The notes under the pieces are model-generated. The model made no database searches. It saw only the letters and a list, made by a program, of their open reading frames with translations, and was not told the DNA's origin. Both the position numbers and the translations under genes were made by a program. Positions 1 through 11,118 of a stretch of 64,000 nt of DNA are shown piece by piece (position 1 is the first letter of the stretch; every line of letters starts with the position of its first letter). Source of the stretch: Stentor roeselii (lineage: Eukaryota > Ciliophora > Heterotrichea > Heterotrichida > Stentoridae); contig RSEH01000159.1 in assembly GCA_006503475.1 (NCBI GenBank), forward strand, positions 1 through 64,000, in the 5' to 3' direction.

Positions 1-76
1 CACCCTAACACCCTAACACCCTAACACCCTAACACCCTAACACCCTAACACCCTAACACCCTAACACCCTAACACC
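1..76. repeat. Telomere, (CACCCTAA)n
   Basis: Nine perfect CACCCTAA units run from the first base, followed by a partial CACC. The C-rich strand reads inward, as expected for the left end of a linear chromosome. The unit (TTAGGGTG on the G strand) is the one known from heterotrich ciliates and differs from the oligohymenophorean and spirotrich repeats. The array stops abruptly in unique AT-rich DNA, with no degenerate telomere repeats behind it. Confidence 0.97.
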
Positions 77-3000
77 TTGCTTATTTTTATTTGTTTAGTT
101 ACAGAATATTCAGAATCTAAAAGAATATATTACAATCAAATTTTTTTCAGATGCTTGTTACCCTTTCTTAATTATATATATTGATATACAATTTATACAA
201 CAAAAGCAATAATTCTGGATTAATTTACTGATTACTCAAAGTTTTGTTTATTTTATTGTCTACTCTACTATGTTATATATTATTTATATTAATCAAAAAT
301 CTTTTGAAAGATTATGGAAATATTAAGAATAAAAATTTGCTAGTGATTAATTTAATAATTGCTCATTATATTAAAAAACATCTACTCTATTAATAATTTT
401 TCAAGTAGATATTTACACTAAAACAACATAATTACATCATAAACCATATAAAAAATACTCATAAGTATATCCAATTTCAATTAACATTTAGTACCAACAA
501 GTTTTGATTTAATCTTCAGCTTATCCTTGAAATCAATATATTAAATGATCTTATTTCTTATAATCTTTCGATTCTAATCTCAATCTAGTAGTATATTTTT
601 AATCGAAGCGTTTTTACATTTTTTCTAGGTGAATACTTTTAGTTTTGAAAAATCATTGAAAAAAGTTATTGCCATTATCTAATTTAATCTAAACCATCTT
701 TTATTAAAGAAAGCAAGTAAAATATCTTCATCCAAATAGAAGATGCTGAAAATGGAATAATTAAGTGATATGAAATCATATTTTAAATTTTAAATCATGC
801 TTAGTAAATCTATATCAATAAGTAATTTGTAAAAATTAGCTAATTTTAATTTTTCTCGATAAATAAATTTATATTCATTCTTCATAATCAGTTATTTAGA
901 ATTAGATATTTATAGTTAAGTTCTGAATATGACTATGAATGAAAGCCAAAATATTCATATTTCATATTTTACTATCTTATTCTATCATATTGGCTTCAAA
1001 TAGTATAAAATATTTAAATTTCAACATTTTACTGATTAAAATAACCAGAAAAATTTTACTCTTTAAGATTGATTAGTAAGAAATACTTTGTTTAAATCCC
1101 TTTTAATAAAAACAACTGACTTCTCCTTGAAAACTCTTGATCTGTTTATTCGAAACAGCTTGGATGTATTCTTCTCCAAAAACATACAAGTTCACAAATG
1201 ATTCCTGAAATAGTCTTCTGAAATTTCCCATTCTTTAAGATTTTCCAGGATTTACCAGCTATTCGAGAAGTTTTCACTTGTGTTTGAATTATTTTCGAGT
1301 GACATCTAAATGCTCTGATATGAAAATCGTGATTTTGTCTTGAAAAGGTAACTTGCCCTATATAAACTATTATCTTAAATCACATTAAGTGACATAAGAA
1401 AGCTATCTTCAGAGAAATCGCGCCGGATTAAGTTTCTTTGTAGGTTGTATTCGAATGTCACATCGATCAGCCGCAAAAGAAGACCTTCTTTCGAGTTTTT
1501 TTTGGATAAATGGTGAGATCAATATTAGGTTATTTGTTCAGAAAAACCCAGATAGTTTCCAAGTTGCTTTGAAAATTGAAACATTTTGTTAAAGTGTTAG
1601 TTAGACTAAGAGTTATTTGAATTTTTTAATACTTTAAGACGAAGACGATTAGATTTTCTGAGCGTATCTGGCATGCACATCTGAAGATAGAGATTTTTTG
1701 GCGTAGTAACGAATTAATTCACAATATTACTTAAATAATCTGGGCTTTTAATATTTTTTAACTTACATGAATTTGATTTCTTAATTTAGGTGATTACTCT
1801 GATGACTGAAATAATACCGATTCTGCTGCGAACTCTCCTACTTTAAACAGTTTGCTTATAAAAAGTATGAATATTTTAGGTCAATGATGAAATTGACTGA
1901 TCTTTCAGCTCTAAAACTAATAAATATTAAGAAAAATTTAAAGCAACAGCATTTCCATAAGAAAAATTCAGGATCTTATGTCCAGCACGTTTTTTTATCA
2001 CAATTTGTAGCTACTGATGATTAGTCTCTTGAATTTCAAGGTTCCTAGGAAGATAAGGTAAGCCCGAAGCATTACAAATAAAATGCAATCTTAGTTGACA
2101 ACATAATAAACCATCTTGTTTTTGTACCTGATTTGCTAAGTTCACAGTGATCCTCTCAAGCATCTTTAAGTTGAAAGACTTACCCCATCCTCGGTCTTGT
2201 TATGAGCATAGTTTTATGTTCAAGCATATCCTTTATTATCAGAGATTTATTCTCATGAAGGATGCTCTTATCTTAAATCATTTTGAATTCCTCAAACTCT
2301 GGCATAATCTTTAAAGTTGAATAAGGATTATATGTCGAGAACCTCTTCCTGATGAATTTTAGACGAGATCGCATTTCTAGTAAGCCAATTAAACATTATA
2401 AACTTGCCTGACATCGACTTGGACATTAAAGGACTTGTCCGGCCAACTATCCCAAAGATTGAGAATCAAGCAGACCTGCCCAGTCCATTAAGTGCTCTCT
2501 GTGAAGTGACTCAAATTCTTGAGGAAAATTATCGTTCTAGATCTCGGCTATAGCTGTTCGTTCACTAGGACGCATGCATCTGCATCTTTGTTCAGAATTC
2601 CTCATAATTTTGATTTGAATGAAAGTGACTTGGATTAATTATAAGAACTGTTTAAGTAAAGCAAACTAATCGATTATTTCAACTCTAGATTATGGAAAAA
2701 ATTCTCATTGATTATAATTTATAATATATATTCTTAAAACTAAAGTGCGCTTGAATAAATAAAAACTTTGTTTTGGCTGAAATTTGTATGTTTTTCGAAA
2801 GAATTATTTAAATATTCAAAGACAAATACTTCATTCTATAATAATATAAGATAATGAGTTTTAACTAGTGTTTGATTTTATGTGAATCATAAAAAAAATA
2901 GTGCTAAATATCAAAAATTTATTCAAACTCTGGGCAATACAATATCGAGCTATCCATTTTGAACTGGAGTCACAGAAATGTATAAGAGTTATCTGAAAAT

Positions 3001-3643
3001 TTTTATTTTTTTTTTGAAGTCAGAGATTTACCTTGCAGCTTGTTGTGTTGCATCATAGTACTCAGACATAACTAGCGAAATAGTTGAGCAATAAGTGAAA
3101 ATAATGAGTTTCGCAAAAGAATATTAACATAATTCATTAGTTTTTTAAGTTAGTAATGATCCTTAATGAGGTTTGAGTCCTCAGAATTATATCTGAATAA
3201 TGTAAGCTGTCTAAAATAATTTTCAAGTGCCTAAATTTGTGAAATTTCCACTACTCTTTAATATTTTACTGTTTTATCACTACTATTAAACTTCTCAGAA
3301 AATTTTTACCAAAATTTCCTGACGGAAATTAAAACTCTTTATCATTGTTCTAAATCTTTCGTCAAGAATTCGATACATTTGAAGCTTTGAAATCTTTAAT
3401 TGATTAAACAAACTGATACTTTACTTGAAAGAATCTCTAATCAATAAAATATCCAATTTTGAAACTAGTTACTATTTAAATTTAAAATTTTCTAAGTATT
3501 TCTTCAAAAGCCAGGCAGTTCAAAACCCTAAAGCAAGAATCAAAACTTAATCAATATCATTTGATTTTGCAATTTCTATTTAGATTTAACTAAATTTTAA
3601 TACGGTAGAAAAATATATTTTCAGCACGTGAGACATCTTTATA
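77..3643. other. Subtelomeric non-coding region with coding relics
   Basis: No long ORF lies in these 3.6 kb; most is AT-rich. Two less AT-rich islands look like decayed coding sequence. A 65-codon open frame on the plus strand (2356-2553) lacks a start codon and has two stops just before it. On the minus strand a frame of about 45-50 codons is open over roughly 1384-1520. Neither matches a family I recognise. No satellite repeat was seen. Confidence 0.5.
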
Positions 3644-5719
3644 ATGTTTAATTTGATAACTAGGAGTGCGATCTCCTGTTTCACGGACATCGTAAAGAGT
3701 TTCTCGACTGATCGTCCTTACCCCAAAGAACCTAAAGAAATATTACCCGAAATCGAAGACTTTCAATATCTCTTAGATAAGCGCATCCTTCATGTCGATA
3801 AATCTCTGCTAATAAAAGATATGATAAAAAGAAAAACTGTGCTTATAACAAGGCCAAGAAGATGGGGAAAATCATTAAACATAAAAATGCTTCAGAGTTT
3901 TTTCCAACCAAAATACTCATCAGGAGGTATTATTATAAATGATGATAAAACAAAAGAAAAATTTTCTAAAATGCTGATCGGGTCTGAAATGTTAAATTAT
4001 CATCCATTTACAGGTGAGGAACAATTAACGAAAATAACAGATTTACAAGGAACTTTGCCCGTGATACTTTTTACTTTTAACAATGTTGAAGAGATGACTA
4101 AAGAAGCAATCAAATCAGAATTTATCAAAACCCTTCGACAAGGAATGATTCAACATAATTACTTATTAAATTCCCCGAAAGTTGAGAGTCAAAGTTTTAA
4201 AAATATACTAAAAGAATATGTTATTTACAATGGTGATAATTTTATGGAAAAACTGATTGATGATCATCTGCTGCTACTTGTCGAATCTCTAAACCAGCAT
4301 CATGGAAGGAGAGTCGTTATTCTTATAGATGAGTACGACAAAACTTTAGTTCATATCAAATCAAGGTGTCCAGATTTGTATGAATATGCCTGTGATCTCT
4401 ACAGAAAAATCTTTTCTGTATTAAAAAATGACACTGATCTAGTGCAACTGTCAGTGTTCACAGGGGTTACCCGAATTTCAAAAGAAGACATTTTTTCAGG
4501 AATAAACAACCTTTTCCACGATTCAGTAGTGGAGTCATCTGTTTGCACAATTGGTGAACATTATGGGTTCACTGAAGCTGAGATTTCAGAGTTGATCAAA
4601 GCAGTAAAAACATTTCCAAATATTGAACAGGATGAAGATACTATAAAAGAAAAATTAGCACGATTGTATAACGGGTATAGAATGAACAATACTATGATTT
4701 ACAATCCTTGGTCAGTTATGAATTGTCTTTATTATCTGGCTTATGATATACCAAATCCTTATAAAAGATTTTGGTTAAGGACAGGTAGTCCTATTATACT
4801 TATAAAAGCACTTAATGAGCTTGGAAAAAATAAAGAAAATAAAGTAAGTGAAGAAAACAAAGAAACTAAAGAAAACAAAGAAAATAAAGAAAATCAAAAT
4901 ATTGAAACATTAATCAAAACAGGAAAAGTTGAATTCACCCCTAATGATGGAACAGAACTTGATAAGATTTTTACTAACAATTATTCATTTTTGACACTAA
5001 TGCTAGATGCAGGATATATCACTTCAACAGATCAAAAAAATGTTTACCGAATCCCAAATAACGAGGTGAGATATGAATTCTATACTATAATTGCTCGCGC
5101 TTGGTTTAGCATTGAAGATCAAGCCCTCTTGAATTTTACTATTAATCAAAATGAATTTGATGATCCACAAAAACTTATCGAAATATTTCACAGCAGGGTT
5201 CTTCAAAAACGTAAAAGAGAATATTTTCCAGAGTTTTATTTTCAATCAATGCTTTATGAGAGTATCAGACGCCGAAGTTTATCAGCGAATTTAGAATACA
5301 GGACTCCGGATGGCAAAAGAATTGACCTTTTAGTATGGCCTGAAAATAATAATGAAACTGTTTACATTATTGAAGTTAAGAAAAAAGGTAGCAAAAGCAA
5401 GGATGAGACTATAAACAAAGGCTTGACTCAAATTTTTGAAAAAGATTATGCAGCTAATGTAATCCATAAAAATAAAGACCTGAAAACTATTATTGTCAGG
5501 GTAGCTTATTTTGAAATGAACAATAATTTTGAATGGGAGTTTTCAATAGTAGAGCTCAAGTTTACAAGAGAAAATTTAATCAGAGCAATCGAATGGTTTG
5601 TTGCTAAAACAGACTCAGATAAAACCAAAAAAACAAATAAAATAAAACAAGTCTCGAACAGTGGCAAACTATTCAATGGATTGAAAAAGTTTGCAACCAG
5701 TTACTTTCCTAGAAAATAA
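3644..5719 (+). CDS. AAA-ATPase-like / PD-(D/E)XK nuclease-family protein
   Basis: A 691-aa protein. The N-terminal half has the AAA-ATPase-like signature of this family: a P-loop variant RPRRWGKS at about residues 70-77 and a hydrophobic Walker B strand ending in DEYDK at about 225-235. The C-terminus has a PD-(D/E)XK fold signature: GKRIDLLVW at about 554-562 followed by IIEVKKK at about 575-581, supplying the acidic residue and the E-x-K. The family is known mainly from bacteria, with scattered eukaryotic members; its cellular role is poorly defined. A Lys/Glu/Asn low-complexity insert (about 397-422) and AT-rich codons suggest long residence in this genome. It is the gene nearest the telomere and needs no intron. 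Transfer from bacteria is inference. Confidence 0.85.
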   Translation: MFNLITRSAISCFTDIVKSFSTDRPYPKEPKEILPEIEDFQYLLDKRILHVDKSLLIKDMIKRKTVLITRPRRWGKSLNIKMLQSFFQPKYSSGGIIINDDKTKEKFSKMLIGSEMLNYHPFTGEEQLTKITDLQGTLPVILFTFNNVEEMTKEAIKSEFIKTLRQGMIQHNYLLNSPKVESQSFKNILKEYVIYNGDNFMEKLIDDHLLLLVESLNQHHGRRVVILIDEYDKTLVHIKSRCPDLYEYACDLYRKIFSVLKNDTDLVQLSVFTGVTRISKEDIFSGINNLFHDSVVESSVCTIGEHYGFTEAEISELIKAVKTFPNIEQDEDTIKEKLARLYNGYRMNNTMIYNPWSVMNCLYYLAYDIPNPYKRFWLRTGSPIILIKALNELGKNKENKVSEENKETKENKENKENQNIETLIKTGKVEFTPNDGTELDKIFTNNYSFLTLMLDAGYITSTDQKNVYRIPNNEVRYEFYTIIARAWFSIEDQALLNFTINQNEFDDPQKLIEIFHSRVLQKRKREYFPEFYFQSMLYESIRRRSLSANLEYRTPDGKRIDLLVWPENNNETVYIIEVKKKGSKSKDETINKGLTQIFEKDYAANVIHKNKDLKTIIVRVAYFEMNNNFEWEFSIVELKFTRENLIRAIEWFVAKTDSDKTKKTNKIKQVSNSGKLFNGLKKFATSYFPRK

Positions 5720-6211
5720 TTAGATTAAAGGTTAGATAATTAAGTTTGATTTGTTAAATATTAAAAGAAAGAGATTAATTTATAAGATTTACTTCACATG
5801 GTATAATCATCATACTGAAATAACTCATTATTTAACTTCTTAAAATTACCTAATTTTTCTTTATATAACTTCAAGCCTTCTAGTTCCAATTCAAAACTTG
5901 ATCTAAAATAAAGTTTCTGGTATTTTCAATCGACCATTCAACAGTTTCATTCACTGCACATTTGGCTGATTTTTTCTAATCAAAAAATTGACTTCACTAC
6001 TAGCGAAAAAACTTACTCTATCTTCCTCTCAAGTAACCTCATTCTCGTACAAGCCTGCATCAGCCTATCTTTGTCAGTCCCTGGGCTAAAGTAACAGCTC
6101 CGAAAGTCCCTTCAGAGATTTTCAAGTCAGTTTTGCATGTATGAAAACTTCAACAGCTCTCAATAATCCAAAATAATTTTTCTACTAATTCCAAGTTCAC
6201 CAGATATAATA
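5720..6211. other. Intergenic, possible coding remnants
   Basis: No intact ORF. Around 5990-6130 composition is less AT-rich, and two minus-strand frames each give short protein-like stretches broken by stops. This could be a relic, but no family could be assigned. The end of the segment (TATAATA directly before the ATG at 6212) is probably the promoter of the next gene. Confidence 0.35.
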
Positions 6212-7516
6212 ATGATCAGTGAAAAAGAAATCCTGAATAATTTAAAAAAACGCAAAAAAATCACTGAAGAGACCTGCTATCAAGTCCCTTTAAACTGGTA
6301 CAACCAGTGGAAAAAGCACTTAAAAGGTTCAACATCGCCAGGAGTTCTGAAAACCGAAAAGCTAGACAAGGTCCATCTCGAAAAGCTTCGTTCTTCAAAC
6401 CCAAAAGACAAGTTCATAACCTATTCCGAGTATTCACTCTTAACCTCAAAGTACAACAAGCCCTCCGCCCTGGCCGCTTCAGAAGACTCAGAATTAGAAA
6501 CTTCAAACTTATGCGAAACCCCAAAAGCAAGTCCAGCAGAATTAAAATTTTCTCGAAACTTCAAAGCTCTAAGTTCAATAACAAAGCCAGCAACATACGA
6601 CAACAACTTCGCAACAATGTCGACGACTCCATCATTCAAAAGGTCCTTCAGCACGTTGAACACGATAATAAAGCAGAGACCGACAAGTAGTGGAAAAATA
6701 ACTTTCTGGTGCGAAGGGAATTTTTCAATGCTCAACTCATGTCTGCAGGTCTTTTTCAGCATTTCCCAGCTCAGCGAGTTCTTCATCGACCGGTACTTCT
6801 CCGGGAACTTCATCAGCCGGACGTTGAGTTCGAGTTTCGCGCAGATGTTTCTGACGAGGACGATGTTAAAAAACGGAAAAATCGACACAAGTCCGATTCG
6901 GAACCATTTAATTCACAACTTTCCTCAAATCGCTGAACTTTCCTTCACACAGCTCTTTCGTCTGATCATCGACGAGCTGATTGAGGAGTACGAGGAAAAC
7001 GACTTCTTAGTCAAGACAGTGTTTAACGGAAGAGTCCTTCGGGAAACGACGTGTCTTGCCTGCGACTTCAAGAAAGAAGAAGAGGAAAACTTCAACGATT
7101 TGACTTTAGAAGTTTGCAAAACACTTGACCGGTCTTTTGAAATTTTCAACCGAGAGGACCGGATCATGAGTTTCTGCACAAGTTGCAATCAAGTCACGAA
7201 CACCTCGCAAAGAAACACAGTGGTCCAGCCTCCGAACTTCCTCGTCTTGCACTTGAAACGTTTCGTACAGTCGCCCTATCTGCACAAGAACAACCTGATC
7301 ACTGATATCAACAAGAAACTCGTGATGAATGAGGAGAAGTTCTCGTTGAAAGGAATGGTTTTTCATGAAGGTGAAATTAATACCGGGGAGTATTTGCTTT
7401 ACTCGAAGGTCAACTCGAAGTGGTACCTTTATAAAGGGAAAAAAGCTAGCAAAGTTAGTCAGGATGATGTGTTGTCTTTGCCGGGATTGATTTACATTTA
7501 TGAGAAACAGTTTTAG
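6212..7516 (+). CDS. USP-family protein, predicted catalytically inactive
   Basis: A 434-aa protein. Residues 1-40 resemble a DUSP domain (ETCYQVPLNWYNQWKKHL). Residues about 164-434 follow the ubiquitin-specific protease fold: a Cys box (GNFSMLNSCLQ, 169-179), a zinc site with C281, C284, C322 and C325, the strand PPNFLVLHLKRF, and a His box ending in YIYEKQF. All three catalytic positions appear replaced. The Cys of GNTC is Ser172, the His of the GHY motif is Glu393 (TGEY), and the WY...D acidic residue is absent (WYLYKGKK). The fold seems kept while peptidase chemistry is lost, so a ubiquitin-binding or scaffold role is the likely inference. The stop is 11 nt before the next start codon. 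Confidence 0.8.
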   Translation: MISEKEILNNLKKRKKITEETCYQVPLNWYNQWKKHLKGSTSPGVLKTEKLDKVHLEKLRSSNPKDKFITYSEYSLLTSKYNKPSALAASEDSELETSNLCETPKASPAELKFSRNFKALSSITKPATYDNNFATMSTTPSFKRSFSTLNTIIKQRPTSSGKITFWCEGNFSMLNSCLQVFFSISQLSEFFIDRYFSGNFISRTLSSSFAQMFLTRTMLKNGKIDTSPIRNHLIHNFPQIAELSFTQLFRLIIDELIEEYEENDFLVKTVFNGRVLRETTCLACDFKKEEEENFNDLTLEVCKTLDRSFEIFNREDRIMSFCTSCNQVTNTSQRNTVVQPPNFLVLHLKRFVQSPYLHKNNLITDINKKLVMNEEKFSLKGMVFHEGEINTGEYLLYSKVNSKWYLYKGKKASKVSQDDVLSLPGLIYIYEKQF

Positions 7517-7527
7517 TAATAATTTAA

Positions 7528-10500
7528 ATGAACTACTCAATCCTCGAATGGTCTCGATGTGTCAACCTTCATGACTCGATCCCGCCACCTGAAGCAGTTA
7601 AAATGGGAAGGACAAGCGACCCCTTCGCTCTGATCATTGAAGGAGTCGAGACAAATGGCGGGTCTCCGACGCCGATTGACGACTTGATGTTCAGCATCAC
7701 TCTTTACCACACCCGAACCCAGAGCTTTTACGGAAGGACCTACGTCTTCAATGGTGACTTGGCAGTCTTCTACCACTCGAAAGTCACTGACGAGGAAGCC
7801 TTGGCCGTCGTTGAAATCATCAAACTCGACCCAAACAACCCAGTCAAAAAAAACCTTCTCGGATGGGCCAAGGTCTTTTGTTACAATGAAAGACCTTCGG
7901 AAAAAGCGCCGATCTTTTTGGGCAGTTCCAGGTCGTTACTGCTCGGACAACAGCCGACTGCCCTGGGCCAAGGAACCGCGCTTGTTTATACTGTCAGGTT
8001 TTACCCGGAACTCGCTGCTATTTACTCTATTGTTCCTCCTGATACCTTCTTTGGAAGTCAGGAAATCTTGCCGGGAGTCAAAGGAAAGAAAATTCAAATT
8101 AATCAAAAAATTTTAATGGAAAAAACTGGCAATATGACTATTGAAGGAATTGAAATTCATCAGGGATTGGAAATTGAACAGAAGGTTCTGGCTTTCGCTG
8201 AAAAGTACCAAAAGGAAAAGTTTTTTAATACGAATCCTAAACGGCCGAATATTTTGGAAAGAAGGATCTTGGTAGGAACGCATAATACCTGGACTTATAT
8301 TGGAAATAATGGACCGGAAAGTGTTGCGGTGCTTAGGCCTGAAGATACGCGGCTGGTTTCATCAAGCATAATAAGCGTGAAAGACACATTCGAAGACGAG
8401 ATGGTAGCAGTGGTATTTGAACTTCAATACATCCTGCTGATTCCGAAGAAGATGGGTGAATCAGACGAGCAGATTACAATAAACGTGTCCTGGGCGCCTC
8501 ACGTGGGTGACAAAGAAGGTCGATACGAGGTGGGAATGATATCAGGTCCAGGGCGTAGCATATCAGGCAAGATGCTATGGGACATCTCAATAGACCTAGA
8601 AATCGAGTTCAGTCTAAGCATGTCAGGTTTCGCGCACCGTCCTTCAAACAACGAAATCGTCGAGGCGCCTCCAGACATGTCGAAGCTTTTGCGAGAAAAC
8701 GACCGAAAGCTTATGATCGAGCGACAAAGAATGCAAGACGAAATGAACAGACTGAAAGATGAACTAATTCGAGAACGCAACAGGCCGAAAGACGCTCCGA
8801 TGATCATTCCAGTCCCCCAGCCAGAGATTCCCAGTCCCAAGAAGCAGGTCGTTGAAAGCTCGAGCCAGACTCACTTCTTCGAGCCGCCAAAAATCGACCC
8901 GGAGCCGCCTGTTCTGCCTGCTTATCAGAACCCGCCTGATTATTCGTATTTAGACGCATTGCAGCCTTCCATGCCTACTGACGCTGTTGGCAAGATATCT
9001 GCTGAACCACTGCCCAAAAATATTTCAAGGGCTGATAAGGCAAGGCTGGTCAGGTCTGGAGTCAGAGGACTGCTTGAAAATGATTATCTTTATTCTCAGT
9101 ACTCTCCGAGACTTGATGTTGAAGCCAGTGATCCACTCAAAGCTTCTAATTTTATTATACATTTCTTGGCTTATCGCCAGATGGGTGGAAAAAAAAGATT
9201 ACCTGAAAAAATTTGCTTTGGACTCAGGTTTTATAATTTTCCGCATCAGATTCATGAACCGGCTTTTATTAAAATCGCGGATGTTGGAGTTCCTTGGATG
9301 ATTGAAAAACTTGCTGGAAGTCCAGAGATGGTGATCCGATACGAAATCGAGACCTGCATCTGGGACGTGGTAGATTTCGCGAAGTACCTAATGAAAAAGT
9401 TCCTAACAATCGAGGTATGGGACACTCAAAGCCACATGATCCTGGGTTACATAAAAATCCCTCTAATCGAGTTAATGCGTCAAGGCCGTCCAAACGTATC
9501 AGTGACCAAAGAATACCCAGTTGTCGAAGAAATCGGCGGCGATCAATTCGGCAGTATTCAAATCCTTCTTCGAAACGTGGGAATCCTTTCAACAAGCAAG
9601 CTTCAACCGTCTCAAAACCCTTTAAAAATCCAATCAGGCCAATCAAGACACAAGTCCCGCATCAGGGCGAAGCCCCTGGTGCTCTCTTCAAGCGACCCTC
9701 CTCTTCCAATGGGCAACGACGAGAACCGCAAAAGACTCAGAGTCCTTGAATTCAAAAAATCAATGAAAAAACCCGGAGATGAATTCTGGGAACAAGAAAA
9801 AATGCTCAGTGAAATCGCAATGGTCCGAGAAAGTTTAAAACCAATCGTGATTAAACAAGCTCTTCGGGAATACATGAGCAACGCTGAGAAACTCTTTGTA
9901 AGAGCAGGTCAATCAATAGTTTTTCAGTTTTCTATTCACAACCCGCATGCCTTTGAAGAGTGTTTTACTTTTAACATCAGTGATGAGGACCTGCAGTTAA
10001 TCAAAGGTCCGAATGAATGGCTTTGGTGGGCAAACAACTTGAACTTCGACAAGCCAATCGACTATGAAAGCATCTCAGAGGACAACAGTCTAGTGCTTCG
10101 ATCAGGAGAGACTCTTCCAGTGCTTTTCAAGTACCACTCCTGGAACCCAACGAAAAAACTGATCTCAATCTGGGTGAACCAGTCACAAGGCTCGCCTTTA
10201 TGCGCTTTGGAACTCGAGGTAGTCCCTGAGAGCTGCCCAGTGGACAGGGTGTTCCATTTCTACGAATGTGAAAATCGTACAGTTCGTCTACATCTTCCAC
10301 CTTTATTCACTTCATCCGTCTCTTCAAAACCAGTGATTTTCTGTAGTTTGGCTAAAACTGTGATAAACTGGGAAGCGGAAAATGAAATCAGTGTTGAGAT
10401 AAAAGTTCCAGAAGCCCCGAAATGTCAAGTTTTTTACATCGTCGCCTTTGAAAACCACTACTGTCAAGAAATCACTGCAAACTGGGAAGTACGGCTTCAC

Positions 10501-11088
10501 TCTTTAGTGGGAATGGACGTGTCAGTGAACATGGGGCAGAACACGTCAATTCGCATTACCTGTCCAGGGGACGAAGCAAGGACAGTGACTCTTTTCAGCT
10601 CGTTTCCAGAAGTCGTGTTTTTCCCGCCTCCTCATAACAAGCCTTTCACTTTAATGCCACGAACAGTGAACAACTTGCCAGTCATTGTGAGGAGTGACTC
10701 GTTGTTGCCTCAAAGTGTCAGAGTTCATTGTGTGGACGTTTTTCATAAAGTCCTCGTGCATGCCTGGGTGTTTAAAATACAGACCACTGGGCAGAACGTG
10801 ACTCAACAGTTCGACTTGAAGTGTCCTATGAATGTCATGACTGAGAAAAAAGTCGCTTTTGTTAATAGAAGTCAAACTTTCGCGATTTTTCATTTTCGCA
10901 GCTCTAATGTGAGGATCTTGGAAATACGTGAAAATAAAATCGCACTTGAAGGGGGCGCGAAAGGATACCTCGGAATTTTAATTAAACCTCCGCCGGTGCC
11001 TTCTTTGGCTGAGGTTTCAGTCTTCGCCAATGATACTGAAGAAAGTATTTTTGAGTCGATGATGTTTAAGATTGACTTTTGTCCTTAA
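7528..11088 (+). CDS. NPHP4: Nephrocystin-4 homologue (ciliary transition zone)
   Basis: A 1186-aa protein (human NPHP4 is about 1426). Recognised from the N-terminal FYGRT motif, the segment LAVVEIIKLD, the ILERRILVGTHN motif and the following VAVVFELQYIL strand, which line up in order with NPHP4. A short coiled coil lies at about 385-420. The C-terminal half is beta-rich, consistent with the Ig/MSP-like repeats of the family. NPHP4 sits at the transition zone at the base of cilia and gates membrane and soluble proteins with NPHP1 and RPGRIP1L, fitting a densely ciliated cell. One uninterrupted exon; the start lies just after the USP gene. Codon ending preference shifts several times along the gene. 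Confidence 0.85.
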   Translation: MNYSILEWSRCVNLHDSIPPPEAVKMGRTSDPFALIIEGVETNGGSPTPIDDLMFSITLYHTRTQSFYGRTYVFNGDLAVFYHSKVTDEEALAVVEIIKLDPNNPVKKNLLGWAKVFCYNERPSEKAPIFLGSSRSLLLGQQPTALGQGTALVYTVRFYPELAAIYSIVPPDTFFGSQEILPGVKGKKIQINQKILMEKTGNMTIEGIEIHQGLEIEQKVLAFAEKYQKEKFFNTNPKRPNILERRILVGTHNTWTYIGNNGPESVAVLRPEDTRLVSSSIISVKDTFEDEMVAVVFELQYILLIPKKMGESDEQITINVSWAPHVGDKEGRYEVGMISGPGRSISGKMLWDISIDLEIEFSLSMSGFAHRPSNNEIVEAPPDMSKLLRENDRKLMIERQRMQDEMNRLKDELIRERNRPKDAPMIIPVPQPEIPSPKKQVVESSSQTHFFEPPKIDPEPPVLPAYQNPPDYSYLDALQPSMPTDAVGKISAEPLPKNISRADKARLVRSGVRGLLENDYLYSQYSPRLDVEASDPLKASNFIIHFLAYRQMGGKKRLPEKICFGLRFYNFPHQIHEPAFIKIADVGVPWMIEKLAGSPEMVIRYEIETCIWDVVDFAKYLMKKFLTIEVWDTQSHMILGYIKIPLIELMRQGRPNVSVTKEYPVVEEIGGDQFGSIQILLRNVGILSTSKLQPSQNPLKIQSGQSRHKSRIRAKPLVLSSSDPPLPMGNDENRKRLRVLEFKKSMKKPGDEFWEQEKMLSEIAMVRESLKPIVIKQALREYMSNAEKLFVRAGQSIVFQFSIHNPHAFEECFTFNISDEDLQLIKGPNEWLWWANNLNFDKPIDYESISEDNSLVLRSGETLPVLFKYHSWNPTKKLISIWVNQSQGSPLCALELEVVPESCPVDRVFHFYECENRTVRLHLPPLFTSSVSSKPVIFCSLAKTVINWEAENEISVEIKVPEAPKCQVFYIVAFENHYCQEITANWEVRLHSLVGMDVSVNMGQNTSIRITCPGDEARTVTLFSSFPEVVFFPPPHNKPFTLMPRTVNNLPVIVRSDSLLPQSVRVHCVDVFHKVLVHAWVFKIQTTGQNVTQQFDLKCPMNVMTEKKVAFVNRSQTFAIFHFRSSNVRILEIRENKIALEGGAKGYLGILIKPPPVPSLAEVSVFANDTEESIFESMMFKIDFCP

Positions 11089-11118
11089 TTTATTCGGTGA
11101 TTTAATTTTTTCTAATGA

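Noticed and set aside
5990-6130. Minus-strand stretches resembling a kinase glycine loop (ISEGTFGAV) or, in another frame, an aminotransferase C-terminus
   Set aside because: Two different frames give equally suggestive short matches, both broken by stops. No longer homology supports either, and tiny introns did not rescue them.
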